Origin: an uncultured Mollicutes bacterium
GTDB taxonomy: Bacteria; Bacillota_I; Bacilli_A; Acholeplasmatales; Anaeroplasmataceae
Direction: 5' to 3'
NCBI GenBank assembly: GCA_945923475.1
Contig: CAMELE010000005.1
Location: 1 to 64,000 of the forward strand
DNA: 64,000 bases
Under the pieces are notes generated by a model. That model was not told where the DNA came from. It saw nothing but the letters and a program-made list of their open reading frames with translations, and searched no databases. Shown here piece after piece: positions 53,792 through 63,119 of the stretch. The position numbers and the translations under genes were made by a program. Within the stretch, counting starts at the first letter, position 1. Every line of letters begins with the position of its first letter.

Positions 53792-53843
53792 AGACATCTT
53801 TAATTAGAGGCTTATAAGTCAATAACAAAAGATGTCTTTTTTT
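53790..53843 (+). terminator. Terminator between convergent genes
   Basis: AAAGACATCTTT (53790-53801) pairs with AAAGATGTCTTT (53828-53839), followed by TTTT. It ends the XRE gene and may also act on the VWA gene arriving from the other strand. Confidence 0.8.
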
Positions 53844-53858
53844 ATATTCCTATATAGA

Positions 53859-55760
53859 TTAATACTTGTCAATTTCCGTACTTATAACCTGCAGTAATTT
53901 ACCAGTTAATTTTGTAATATCATTACATTCAATAACATTATCATATATTTGAGTTAAATCATTATAACAACCATCTAGAGCAACTGCTATTACTGTATAG
54001 CCTAGTGATTCTAGTTTGATTCTAACATTTCTTGTATCTAAAATAGATTTAGGTGCATCATAAATATCTGTTTGCGAATAATGATATGGTGCCCCATCAG
54101 AAATCATAACAATTATCTTATGCTCAGAATATATTTTCTCAAAATATTTATTAACCCATAATAAGGACAATCCTTCCCGAGTATTTTCCAATTCTAGAGG
54201 TTTAATAATATTGTATTCTTGTCCATTTTTAGCATTAAAAGGTAAAAGGATATAATGATCAACCTCATTAGTTTCATACAATGCCTGATGTAAAACAATA
54301 CTGTGTTTAATATTAAAAGTTTTTAACGTTTCGTGAACCATAACTAAAGAGCACTTCGCATCATCAATGATATTTTTCATTGATCCAGAGCCATCAATCA
54401 TAAATACAATACTTAAATCTGGAGTTTTGGTTTCCTCTTCCTTCAGTTTCCAAAATCTTTTTTTAGGATCAGCAAAATTTTTGGATGATAAAATAGCGCC
54501 TATTACTTTTTTATCTCCATAATATTCATAACGCTCCTTTAAAAGCTTTGTAAATTGGCGGTTATAGCTATTAATGTTTATTTTATAATTATTTTTTATT
54601 CTTTCGTATGCAAACTTTAATTTGTTATCTACTGGTAAAAGTATTTCTTTTACTAACATTCCTTTATGAAGTCTATCCTTAGATAAGCTTCCCTCTTTAT
54701 ATGTGTGTGCGTAGCCAATCACATATTCACTTTGCTTATTTTGCGATTCTATCAGACTATTTAAAGCCTGGATTACGTCGCTTGAAGCCTCGTTTAACAT
54801 TCTACTAAGTTCTTCTATAGAAACAACTTTTACTTCTTTTATTGAAGATGTTACTAGTCCATTATGAGAATTATTATTATAATTAAAAGTTCCAAGACCA
54901 ATCTCAAAATCAACAAGTAAGTCCTTAAGCTTATCAATAATATCATTGATTTTCTTTTGTTCTTCTTCACTTTCCTTCTCGTCACTATCTTTATCTTTAC
55001 CTAGTATTTCTTTGTATAAATACTCCGTAATTTCTATAGATGTTTGATCTCGAAGGCAAGGATCTCCATTTCTAGTAGCAGCAGAAAACAAAGGTGATAA
55101 ATAGTCGATTTCTTTTTCTAAATATTTTGGTACATCGACTTCAAACATTGGATATATATGCTTTACCGAAAAATAATGTAGAATATCCGAAAGAGCATCC
55201 TTTTCTTCATTTTCAATTTGTACATCCCTAAGATTATCATCAATTGTTGAATCATCAAAAAAGCGAGATCTAAACATTGATAAAATCCGGAATAAGTACA
55301 CATATGCATAGGCATTTGAATAGTTTTCTATAGTTTTAGCATCAATAAAAGCATCCTCTATAATATTGCTAACTGTAGCTAAAATCATTGTATAGGTCTT
55401 ACTGTGTTTTCCTTTGGTAGCGATGGATGGAAAATTTGTATAAAGAACATGACTAGATTCGTGAATATTTAAGGCTTTAGTTATCCACGATAAAGTTAAT
55501 TGTCTATTAGTAAAATCAAGAGAAAAGCCAGTATCTTTTAATATATGAATAGTTTTTATCCAAGCACTATCATCACAGAAAAGCTCTTGTGTATGAGGAT
55601 CTATTACAATACTTTTACCATCAGTATAGCTATTATTTTCGAGAATAAAGAACAACTCTATCATCGAGTTTCCTGAAAATGTAGCAGCAAAGTCTTGTTC
55701 TTCTATTCTCCTTTGTTCTGTAACAAAAGCATTTAATTCATTTCTATCTTTTTTATTCAT
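53859..55760 (-). CDS. VWA domain protein, CobT-like, partner of MoxR ATPase
   Basis: This is a 633-residue soluble protein. The C-terminal von Willebrand A domain has the MIDAS motif DGSGSM (about 455-460), the distal Thr, and ISDGAPYHY. The N-terminal half has a zinc-protease-like HESSH motif (about 99-103, NIHESSHVLYTNF), which CobT-type VWA proteins share, and an acidic stretch (SDEKESEEEQKK). It lies 4 bases after the MoxR gene. MoxR-VWA pairs act as metal-insertion or protein-remodelling machines. The client here is unknown. Confidence 0.82.
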   Translation of the reverse strand: MNKKDRNELNAFVTEQRRIEEQDFAATFSGNSMIELFFILENNSYTDGKSIVIDPHTQELFCDDSAWIKTIHILKDTGFSLDFTNRQLTLSWITKALNIHESSHVLYTNFPSIATKGKHSKTYTMILATVSNIIEDAFIDAKTIENYSNAYAYVYLFRILSMFRSRFFDDSTIDDNLRDVQIENEEKDALSDILHYFSVKHIYPMFEVDVPKYLEKEIDYLSPLFSAATRNGDPCLRDQTSIEITEYLYKEILGKDKDSDEKESEEEQKKINDIIDKLKDLLVDFEIGLGTFNYNNNSHNGLVTSSIKEVKVVSIEELSRMLNEASSDVIQALNSLIESQNKQSEYVIGYAHTYKEGSLSKDRLHKGMLVKEILLPVDNKLKFAYERIKNNYKININSYNRQFTKLLKERYEYYGDKKVIGAILSSKNFADPKKRFWKLKEEETKTPDLSIVFMIDGSGSMKNIIDDAKCSLVMVHETLKTFNIKHSIVLHQALYETNEVDHYILLPFNAKNGQEYNIIKPLELENTREGLSLLWVNKYFEKIYSEHKIIVMISDGAPYHYSQTDIYDAPKSILDTRNVRIKLESLGYTVIAVALDGCYNDLTQIYDNVIECNDITKLTGKLLQVISTEIDKY

Positions 55761-55763
55761 AAA

Positions 55764-57272
55764 CTACCACTTGTATAATTTGATAATAGACATCATTGTA
55801 TTTTCTAACACTTTATCCGTTTTACAAATAGGAAGAATTGTTTTATCTGCCGCTTTAATATATCCTTCATATTTTGCCATTTTAGCCCAAGCCTCAAGAT
55901 TACGCGGTGAAATGACTATATCTAGTTCTTCTTTCATAATTTTGTTTTGGATTTGATGATAAACCTTAAGCATATTAGGGATAAATGTTCTACATTCTGG
56001 AACTCTAGCACATAGCATTCTAGTAATGGCCTCATCGGATAGCTTTTCAAGCTCACAAATAACATTGAATCTATTATATAACGCTTGATTTAGCTCGCGT
56101 GTTCCATAATAACCGTAATTCATAGTCGCAAAAAAGCGGAAATCCTTATGCCTTAATACCTTTTCACCATTATCTAATCTTACAAATCCATTATCATCTA
56201 ATAATGAATTTAAAAAGGCTAAATACTGAGGCTTTGCCATATTTATTTCCTCAAATACAACTGCTCCACCTTCGCGTATCGCTTTAGTAACCTCAGATTC
56301 CTTAAATATTATTTTGCCATCAATAGGTATATATTTACCTAGAATAAACTCGTCTAGATTTTCAGTACAATTTATTGTAGCTAAAATAGGTAGCTTCGTA
56401 TCTCTTGCGATTATTTTACAGCTCATAGTTTTACCTGTACCAGCAGGACCATAAAATAATGTCGCAAGTGAATCCCCAGAAACAATAGCGTTAGCTACTG
56501 AACGAAGTTGATTAGGAATAACAAATTCATCACCAAGTGTTGGAATTAAATCTACATCATGATTAAAGCTAAATGTGTTAATTGGCATAGCATTATTTTC
56601 TTTTTGCCTTTCTTCATTAGCTTTTATTATAGCAAGCTTATCTCCCAAAGATATATAATTATAAAATTGCTTTAAATCAATGTCCTCATAAACAAATTCA
56701 TCTGATTCGTCATATTTGTGCCTTTGATAAAAATCTTCACAAACATGAACAAAGGTTTTAGCATTTGAATCAGCAATAAACTTTAACACTACATCCTGAA
56801 TATCCTCATAAAATACATAGTCAAATATAAGCTGACCTACAAAATACAAAAATAGATGACCATGAACTAAATCTTCGCTAACTATTACTCCACTTTTATC
56901 ATAAAATGCAAGTCTAGGTGAAAAACCATCAGTTACAAGTCTTATAGAATCAGCAGTAATACCATATAGTTTTTTAAAATCTGGATCAAGATGCGAGATT
57001 AAAACTATCTGCCTATCCTCCTCTTGCTCATATAAAACATCGTCCATTTCATTATCATTCTTGACACAGATTTTTTTTAAAATATCTGTTGCCATAATGA
57101 CAGCTTCACCAATTTGTTGGCATAGCGTTGTTTTTCCTGTATATGATTGATTATTAACATGTACATAAAAATTTGTTACATCTGATAAATGCTTAAATCC
57201 AAATCCTCTATGTATTTCTTCATCGTTTTCTCTTACCTTTTTAAAGGCTAGCTTAAAATAGTTTATTGACAT
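55764..57272 (-). CDS. MoxR-type AAA+ ATPase with N-terminal extension
   Basis: This is a 502-residue protein. The C-terminal 260 residues form a AAA+ module of the MoxR/CbbQ-like group: Walker A GPAGTGKT (about 274-281), Walker B VVFEEINMA (about 337), sensor 1 FFATMNYG and arginine finger region ALYNRFNVICELE. The N-terminal 240 residues are unrecognised and contain HRGFGFKH and an unusual NNQSYTGKTTLCQQIGEAV that resembles a second P-loop. Four bases separate it from the VWA gene. Confidence 0.82.
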   Translation of the reverse strand: MSINYFKLAFKKVRENDEEIHRGFGFKHLSDVTNFYVHVNNQSYTGKTTLCQQIGEAVIMATDILKKICVKNDNEMDDVLYEQEEDRQIVLISHLDPDFKKLYGITADSIRLVTDGFSPRLAFYDKSGVIVSEDLVHGHLFLYFVGQLIFDYVFYEDIQDVVLKFIADSNAKTFVHVCEDFYQRHKYDESDEFVYEDIDLKQFYNYISLGDKLAIIKANEERQKENNAMPINTFSFNHDVDLIPTLGDEFVIPNQLRSVANAIVSGDSLATLFYGPAGTGKTMSCKIIARDTKLPILATINCTENLDEFILGKYIPIDGKIIFKESEVTKAIREGGAVVFEEINMAKPQYLAFLNSLLDDNGFVRLDNGEKVLRHKDFRFFATMNYGYYGTRELNQALYNRFNVICELEKLSDEAITRMLCARVPECRTFIPNMLKVYHQIQNKIMKEELDIVISPRNLEAWAKMAKYEGYIKAADKTILPICKTDKVLENTMMSIIKLYKW

Positions 57273-57340
57273 AATTCATACCTCTTTATATCGTTTCTTT
57301 TTTCTTTAATTATATCATCATTGTAGGCATATTTAAACAT

Positions 57341-57382
57341 AAAAAGCCTTCTATAACTCATTATTGAGTATATAGAAAGCTT
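57341..57382 (-). terminator. Terminator between SipW-type peptidase and MoxR genes
   Basis: On the minus strand GCTTTCTATATACTCA pairs with TGAGTTATAGAAGGC, followed by TTTTT. It divides the seven-gene minus-strand block into two transcripts, or attenuates the second. Confidence 0.8.
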
Positions 57383-57387
57383 CGTTA

Positions 57388-58023
57388 TTATTTATTATTT
57401 TCTTCCATAAGCTCTGCTTTAATCTCTTCAAGCAGCTCCGCTTTAATATCATCCATACTTTTAGTATTATTTAAGGCTTTTAATTTTTCCTCGTTCTTAG
57501 CTTTTATCCTTTTAGCAATTGATATACCCTCACTAACCACCGCAATTAAATATATCAAAATACAAATAGGTAAAATAAAGCTTTTATTCTTTACTAAGCT
57601 TTTAAGATTTAAGAAATTGACTGTCCTTACGTATTTACCATAATAATTATCTTTTGTAATAATTACATTATCTTCAGATGGGTTTGTATATTCATTATCA
57701 CCTTTAACCCTAAGCGTTCCATCTTCTAAAATCCTTGTAACACGATGAATTATATATTTATTCTCTTCATTGTTTTTGTAAACAATAATATCTCCAACTT
57801 GAGTTTTTTCAAACCCACCCTTTTTTATTAATACTGTTTCTCCCGCTCTTATTGTAGGCTCCATTGATTCAGTTGGAACATAAGAAATAGTATAACCAAA
57901 GAAGGAACTTAGTTGGTTTTTACTTAATGCAACTGTGTTTGTAATCAAAACGCCTATAAGTAATACTAATATACCAACAAGTAATACCGTAACACTACGT
58001 TTTATAATTTTAGCAGCTTTCAT
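57388..58023 (-). CDS. ER/SipW-type signal peptidase I
   Basis: This is a membrane-bound signal peptidase of the S26B type, 211 residues. An N-terminal helix (12-33) precedes the catalytic Ser53 in PTESMEP. His93 in IIHRVTR replaces the Lys used by ordinary bacterial signal peptidases, which defines the SipW/archaeal/ER group. A second helix lies near 147-165, followed by a charged helical tail. SipW enzymes in Bacillus process a small set of biofilm or spore proteins. The substrates here are probably in the adjacent exported-protein gene(s). Confidence 0.88.
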   Translation of the reverse strand: MKAAKIIKRSVTVLLVGILVLLIGVLITNTVALSKNQLSSFFGYTISYVPTESMEPTIRAGETVLIKKGGFEKTQVGDIIVYKNNEENKYIIHRVTRILEDGTLRVKGDNEYTNPSEDNVIITKDNYYGKYVRTVNFLNLKSLVKNKSFILPICILIYLIAVVSEGISIAKRIKAKNEEKLKALNNTKSMDDIKAELLEEIKAELMEENNK

Positions 58024-60008
58024 TTCTTTTGAGCCTTCTTTGCAGCTTTAGATTTTGAAGTATTAGCATTTGAATTATCCATAGTTCTTCCTACTACTTT
58101 AACCCATCTTGGAGGTCTTTGGCTCTTAGGCACAAGCTTTACACCAGTAAACTGCCTGCCAGTAGGTGATGGCATTATAACCTCTGCTTTAGACTTGGTA
58201 TTCGATTTCTTTGGTAAGGATTTTCTTACCTGAGTCTTTGGATCTTTAGGTTTTGTATCTACTAAAGTTTCATTCTTAGATTCAACAGGATTATTAGAAA
58301 TTTGACTAGAAAATTCTTCTTGCGGATTTACTGTATTCTTTGACTCTTCCTTAGAAGAAGATTCATCTATAGTTTCTAAAGAATTATCCTCTTTTATCTG
58401 AGAAGGAGTTTCGTTCATAGCCTCTTCCTTAATCTCTACAGCCTCAGGCGCTAGCTCTTTTATCTTTTTCTCCTGTTCCTTAAGTTCTTTCTCGCGTTCT
58501 CTTTCTTCTCTTCTTAATCTGGCTTCTTCTTCCTTCTTTGCTCTAAGCTCACGAGCAAGTTCCATTTTACGAAGTCTTTCTTGACGCTCTTGCTCCTTTT
58601 TCTCTCTTGCTTTTCTTCTCTCCTCATCCTTCTTAATCTTTGCATCAAGAGCTTTGATTTGATTTTCAAGGCGAAGCTGTTCACGATCCATTTTGTTTAA
58701 GTCAATTTGCTTCTGTTCTTTAATTAACTTTAATACTTTATGCTTTTTCTTTAAAACATCTAGCTTTTCCTGATTATTTGGCATATCCTCCTCAGATACA
58801 TCAAACATTTGAGGATAAATGCTATTTAAGCTATTTAGCATTTCACGGTATACTTTTTTAACAGACATTTCATAGCTTAAGCCTTGTTCTTTTGCTTCTT
58901 TATATACGTCATTAAAATATTCAGCGGTTTTTTGTAACAAATATTCAGATACTTCCTGATGCTCTAAAGGGATATTATCAGGAGTCAATGAATATTCTAC
59001 ATTTTCATCCTTCTGTGGACGATTTCGCATATTCTTTTTAAATTTTCTACCATCAGAAAAATCATAACCAGATACACCACGACGATAAAGGAGATCATTG
59101 ATTAAAAGAACTCCAAGCCTATCATAATCCTCAATGATTACATCATCATCGTTATGATTTCTTTGTTCAGTCTCTACATCATATCCAATATTCCTGCTGT
59201 GCTCTAAAAATATCCACAAATTATAAGCAATTTTGAAATCAGCATTATGTAAAATAACATTAGTTTTCATTATTGGTGGCAAAATATCACTCATTAATGC
59301 TGTTGCTTTATATAGCTCTGAGGATTTTAATCCACGATATTTATCCGAAATCTCTTTAATTTCATTATATAATTCTTTTGCATTTTTTGTTTCTTCAAGT
59401 AGCTGTTTAGAAATACGTAGATTGATTTCTAAATCAATACTTGTTTTATCTAATTTTAAATTATTCTTATATCTAACCTCATCAGCCTCAATTGATTCAA
59501 GGTTATCCTCTAATATTTTAAGTCTTTTATCTAAGAAAATATTTACTCTATTAATTAATGTTTTAATAAATCTATTTTCATAAACTCCCAAGTATTCATC
59601 AGCATAAGTTGTAAGGATTTTAGATGGAATAACCTCTTCATCCTTAATTGATTTTATATACTGAGTATGACTAGCTAAGTGTCTAATCGAATCTGAATTG
59701 ACCTTCTTAGCCTTTTCCATGGGTACAACCTCTTGGTCATATACTAAAGATTTACGAGGATCCTTACATATTTTAAAAAGACTAGGATATGCAGTTTTTA
59801 GCACTTCAACGAAGCTATGGTCAAATCTTTTTGTCTCTTTTATTGATTTATTAAATAATGTTTTTATACCAGTTTGTAATTCTTTAAAAAGAAAATCACC
59901 GTATGGTGATTTAACTTCTTCGTAGCAAGAATAAAATGCTTCATAGAATTGCTTTACGGCCTCATCATTTAACTCATCTTCTGTTGGATTTAAAACTTCA
60001 TTAGCCAT
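58020..60008 (-). CDS. DUF2357-like protein with coiled coil and basic tail
   Basis: This 662-residue protein has three parts. Residues 1-330 are helical and include SIRHLASHTQYIKSIKDEEV and the YENRFIKTLINRV box, like DUF2357 proteins that accompany McrB-type ATPases. Residues 395-535 form a highly charged coiled coil (Glu/Lys/Arg repeats). Residues 535-662 are low-complexity and Lys/Ser-rich. No PD-(D/E)XK nuclease domain, usual for restriction partners, is visible. It overlaps the SipW-type gene by 4 bases and follows the McrB-like gene by 16 bases. The domain call is tentative. Confidence 0.6.
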   Translation of the reverse strand: MANEVLNPTEDELNDEAVKQFYEAFYSCYEEVKSPYGDFLFKELQTGIKTLFNKSIKETKRFDHSFVEVLKTAYPSLFKICKDPRKSLVYDQEVVPMEKAKKVNSDSIRHLASHTQYIKSIKDEEVIPSKILTTYADEYLGVYENRFIKTLINRVNIFLDKRLKILEDNLESIEADEVRYKNNLKLDKTSIDLEINLRISKQLLEETKNAKELYNEIKEISDKYRGLKSSELYKATALMSDILPPIMKTNVILHNADFKIAYNLWIFLEHSRNIGYDVETEQRNHNDDDVIIEDYDRLGVLLINDLLYRRGVSGYDFSDGRKFKKNMRNRPQKDENVEYSLTPDNIPLEHQEVSEYLLQKTAEYFNDVYKEAKEQGLSYEMSVKKVYREMLNSLNSIYPQMFDVSEEDMPNNQEKLDVLKKKHKVLKLIKEQKQIDLNKMDREQLRLENQIKALDAKIKKDEERRKAREKKEQERQERLRKMELARELRAKKEEEARLRREEREREKELKEQEKKIKELAPEAVEIKEEAMNETPSQIKEDNSLETIDESSSKEESKNTVNPQEEFSSQISNNPVESKNETLVDTKPKDPKTQVRKSLPKKSNTKSKAEVIMPSPTGRQFTGVKLVPKSQRPPRWVKVVGRTMDNSNANTSKSKAAKKAQKK

Positions 60009-60024
60009 ATATTCACATCCTATC

Positions 60025-61605
60025 TTAAATCATTTTCTTCAAATCTTCGATATATTCAATTGATACCTTGAAGGCATTCTTACCAAATAATTTATTAAGT
60101 AATTCCACTAGACCATCTAGTTCATTATGTAGGAATGATAAATTTAGTGATTCAAATTTACGTAGGATTTTATTTGCAAGCATATAATCAAGTCCTTGTG
60201 CTTCACTAAATCCACACGCAACATATACTGGAACAAACAGCTTAATTTGTTTCATAATACGGTTACCAAACGCAATCTTGAAATGCTTTTGGATATATTC
60301 ATCTACAACACTAAACGAATCCATAACCTTAGATGAAATTGTAATTTCTGATTGAGCTTTCTTAAATAATTCATCTAAGTAATCAAATGACATTTGGACA
60401 CTATTTGTATAATCACAGTCAATCAATTCTGCTTTATTATTAATTGCAATTGGAACAGCACGGTCATATACCTTATCTGTAATGGTAAATGTTGAATCAT
60501 CCTTATTTGCTGTACCAATAAACCATGTATTTTGCTTAATCAATATCTTTCCGTTAATTAAATATTTTGGATCATTAGGATCACTACCAGGTACTAGGTC
60601 AATTTTCCATTGATTAATGTCTGGCATTTCCATTACTGATAAGAATTCAGCAAAATAATACTCAATACGGGCTAGATTCATTTCATCTAGTACAATTATA
60701 TTTGGTTTATCTGAATATGATGCCTCATATACAGCCTTTAAGAAATCTGTTTCATTAAACTTTTTGGTAAATTCATTTAAATAACCTAATAGTTCTGCAC
60801 GGTCGCGCCATGAAGGTTGAACTGATATAATTGAAGCTTCTTTATTAAAGAATTTTCCCATTGCATATGGTAAAGATGTCTTACCTGTACCAGAAATACC
60901 CTCAAGAATCATAACCTTTGATGTAGCCATACCAGCAAAAAATCTAGATACAATTTCTTTTGTATAGTACAAATGAAGTTGAGAGGCACTAAATTTGATA
61001 AATCTATCAACTAATTGTGGTAGGCTTATCATATCTGATGCTGGCATAATTGTAAATTCTGAATTTAATTCATATTGTTGGTCAACCTGAGTCAACTTTG
61101 TAAATCTTGATAGGCTTGGATCACGCTCTTGCTTACGATTTCCACGTAAACTTGAAGAAGTGGAACGTGGCATCATGCCATTATCTCCAGGCCTTAACAC
61201 CGCTTGAGACCCACCAATTTGATTAATTCTTAACGCAAGAATCTTATTCTTTTCCTCAATAAGATCTAGCACCTTATCATTTAATGTTGCAATTTCATCC
61301 AGTAATTCTTCCTTATCAACCTCACGGCGACGGAAACTAAAGTATTTCCTTAAAAATTGGAAGATAATTACAAGAAGTAAAACGATAAATACTATATTTA
61401 CTAACGATACTGTTACAAGTGCTACCCAATCTAATACTCCAAAATCAGGATTGTTAACACATTGTTGACCTATATTTTTAAAATACTCTTTAGGATAGTA
61501 ATAAAAGATTTTAGAGAACAAGCTAAATAGCGTTAAGAACCATTCCTTAATGTTTTCTAAAACTGTTTTTAAAAAATTTATATAATATTCCGAAAACTGT
61601 GCCAT
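60025..61605 (-). CDS. Membrane-anchored McrB-like AAA+ ATPase
   Basis: This is a 526-residue protein. One or two membrane helices lie near residues 55-85 (VALVTVSLVNIVFIVLLLVI), followed by a short coiled coil. The AAA+ module has Walker A EGISGTGKTSL (about 232-242), Walker B IIVLDEMNLARIEYYFAEF (about 303-321) and GTANKDDSTFTITDKVYDRA, the McrB-type sensor and arginine segment. No DNA-binding N-terminal domain is seen, and the membrane anchor is unlike restriction McrB. It is more likely a remodelling motor for envelope proteins. Confidence 0.8.
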   Translation of the reverse strand: MAQFSEYYINFLKTVLENIKEWFLTLFSLFSKIFYYYPKEYFKNIGQQCVNNPDFGVLDWVALVTVSLVNIVFIVLLLVIIFQFLRKYFSFRRREVDKEELLDEIATLNDKVLDLIEEKNKILALRINQIGGSQAVLRPGDNGMMPRSTSSSLRGNRKQERDPSLSRFTKLTQVDQQYELNSEFTIMPASDMISLPQLVDRFIKFSASQLHLYYTKEIVSRFFAGMATSKVMILEGISGTGKTSLPYAMGKFFNKEASIISVQPSWRDRAELLGYLNEFTKKFNETDFLKAVYEASYSDKPNIIVLDEMNLARIEYYFAEFLSVMEMPDINQWKIDLVPGSDPNDPKYLINGKILIKQNTWFIGTANKDDSTFTITDKVYDRAVPIAINNKAELIDCDYTNSVQMSFDYLDELFKKAQSEITISSKVMDSFSVVDEYIQKHFKIAFGNRIMKQIKLFVPVYVACGFSEAQGLDYMLANKILRKFESLNLSFLHNELDGLVELLNKLFGKNAFKVSIEYIEDLKKMI

Positions 61606-61649
61606 GCTTTGTCCTCCCTTCTTTTATATATTTTATGTAAATTGACTAA

Positions 61650-63023
61650 TTATTCAGCCTTTGTACTTTTTTTAGTAGTACTCTTTGGACTGGCAGCCTT
61701 TTTTGTAGCAGTTGAAGTAGATGGTTTCTTAGCAGCTGTTGTAGATTTGCTAGTAGTTTTCTTAGCAGCTGTATCAGACGTTTTCTTTGTTGTAGATGTA
61801 GAAGCCTTTTTTGTAGTAGTTGTAGTCTTCTTTGCCGTAGAAGTTGGGCTCTTTTTAGCTGTTGTTGTAGCTTTCTTTGCAGGAGCCTTCTTAGGCTTTG
61901 CGTCAGATTTTTCTTCATTTGCAGGAGTTTCTTCTTTAACCTCTGCAGGAGCTTCTTCTTTTACTGATTTCTCTACTACATTTTGAGTTTTTTCTTCAGT
62001 CTGAGGTTCCTCAACTTGAACTTCTTCAACTGGAATTTCTTCTACAGGTGCAGCTTCTTCCGTAACTTCCTCTACAGGAGCAATTTCTTCTACAGATTGC
62101 TCTTCAGGAGCATTATCCAAAGCACTAGTATCTTCTGCTGCCTCATCCTTAGTCTCTTCAGAAGCTTCTTTGGTTGGCTTTTCTAAAGACTCTTCACTAG
62201 ATTCGTTTGCAGCAGGTGCAGCTACACCCATTTCTGCAAGTAATTGTGCTCTAAGCTCAGCCTTTAGCTTCTCTTTGTCATCATCAGTCATAACTAAATC
62301 AGCTTCAGGCTGTAAATTTTTCTTTATTTTTTCTTCTCTTACCTTCATTATATTATAAATTAGGTAAGCAATTTCTAATAACAATAATGCTGCAATTGGA
62401 AGAATTATAATAGAAACAAAATGGTTATTAATTGTTTGAATAACCTTACCAAATCCCTCCCATTTAGTAGAATAAATTCCTCTAATCTCGATAGATCCAA
62501 AGGCTTGGAAGCCCTCTGAGCCAAACGTTTGTTGTAATATATTTAAACAATTATCATTTGTCAAAATTGATATATCAAAACCATTACTTTCCTTCATAGC
62601 CTTATCGCCAACTGTATAGAAAAGGTTAGCTTCCTTATCAATATATACGATTCTATGGGTATTTAATGCAGTACTTACACCAGTGTTAGCAGCTAAATTA
62701 TTGTCATAGAAGGTTACAATATCTCCAACCTTAAGATTAGCAATTCTATCCTCTGACGCAGTTTTTACAATAATCATATCTCCAGCCTTAAAAGAATCTT
62801 CATAATTACCTTCCATTGAGTCAGACAATACGTTTAAATATCCAATACCAAAAATGTTTGGTATTCTATCCTTTTCATTTTTCGCACGAATATTTGAGAT
62901 TGAGAATAATAAAACTAATAAAATAATAGCATAAAAAATAACATTAAAAGCTATCCTAACGCCTAACCATACCTTTTGTTTAGGTGTTCTTTTAGTTTTT
63001 TCTTCCTTTATTTCGTTTTGCAT
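61650..63023 (-). CDS. SipW-type signal peptidase with histone-like tail
   Basis: This is a 457-residue protein. An N-terminal membrane helix (about 22-45) precedes catalytic Ser69 in LSDSMEG, and His123 in NTHRIVYID gives the Ser-His pair of ER/SipW-type peptidases. A second helix lies at about 205-230. Residues 240-375 are acidic (Glu/Pro/Val repeats such as VEEIPVEEVQVEEP), and 375-457 are Lys/Thr/Ser/Ala repeats like histone H1. The tail is in the cytoplasm if the catalytic domain is outside. AGAGAGGTG precedes ATG 63023. Confidence 0.85.
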   Translation of the reverse strand: MQNEIKEEKTKRTPKQKVWLGVRIAFNVIFYAIILLVLLFSISNIRAKNEKDRIPNIFGIGYLNVLSDSMEGNYEDSFKAGDMIIVKTASEDRIANLKVGDIVTFYDNNLAANTGVSTALNTHRIVYIDKEANLFYTVGDKAMKESNGFDISILTNDNCLNILQQTFGSEGFQAFGSIEIRGIYSTKWEGFGKVIQTINNHFVSIIILPIAALLLLEIAYLIYNIMKVREEKIKKNLQPEADLVMTDDDKEKLKAELRAQLLAEMGVAAPAANESSEESLEKPTKEASEETKDEAAEDTSALDNAPEEQSVEEIAPVEEVTEEAAPVEEIPVEEVQVEEPQTEEKTQNVVEKSVKEEAPAEVKEETPANEEKSDAKPKKAPAKKATTTAKKSPTSTAKKTTTTTKKASTSTTKKTSDTAAKKTTSKSTTAAKKPSTSTATKKAASPKSTTKKSTKAE

Positions 63024-63040
63024 ACTAGCACCTCTCTTTT

Positions 63041-63119
63041 TATCTTATGTTAATATTCTATCACAAACAAAAATAAAATAAAATATTAACATAAGATAGC
63101 GTTTTTAAAAAAACGCTAT
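63041..63119 (-). other. Inverted repeat and hairpin upstream of the peptidase gene
   Basis: TATCTTATGTTAATATT at 63041-63057 is perfectly inverted at 63082-63098, with a 24-base loop. A second stem (ATAGCGTTTTT / AAAAACGCTAT, 63096-63119) includes the stop codon of the upstream gene. No T-run follows, so an mRNA-processing or operator role is as likely as termination. Confidence 0.6.

Noticed and set aside
55764-57272. MoxR/McrB ATPases considered as a phage-defence system
   Set aside because: No nuclease, methylase or toxin is visible in the block, and two signal peptidases and an exported protein point to the envelope. I keep defence only as a weak alternative.
57270-57346. A 25-codon frame (MFKYAYNDDI...) overlapping the start of the MoxR gene, possible leader peptide
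   Set aside because: The ATG lies directly in the T-run of a terminator with no ribosome binding site. The composition is explained by AT-rich spacer sequence.
58560-58700. Repeated charged segment considered as a tandem DNA repeat
   Set aside because: The regularity is at the protein level (Glu/Lys/Arg coiled coil). The DNA has no exact repeat unit.
61609-61986. Long + strand frame opposite the end of the SipW-type peptidase gene
   Set aside because: It is the antisense of the Lys/Thr/Ala repeats and reads as Val/Phe/Ala repeats with no start signal.
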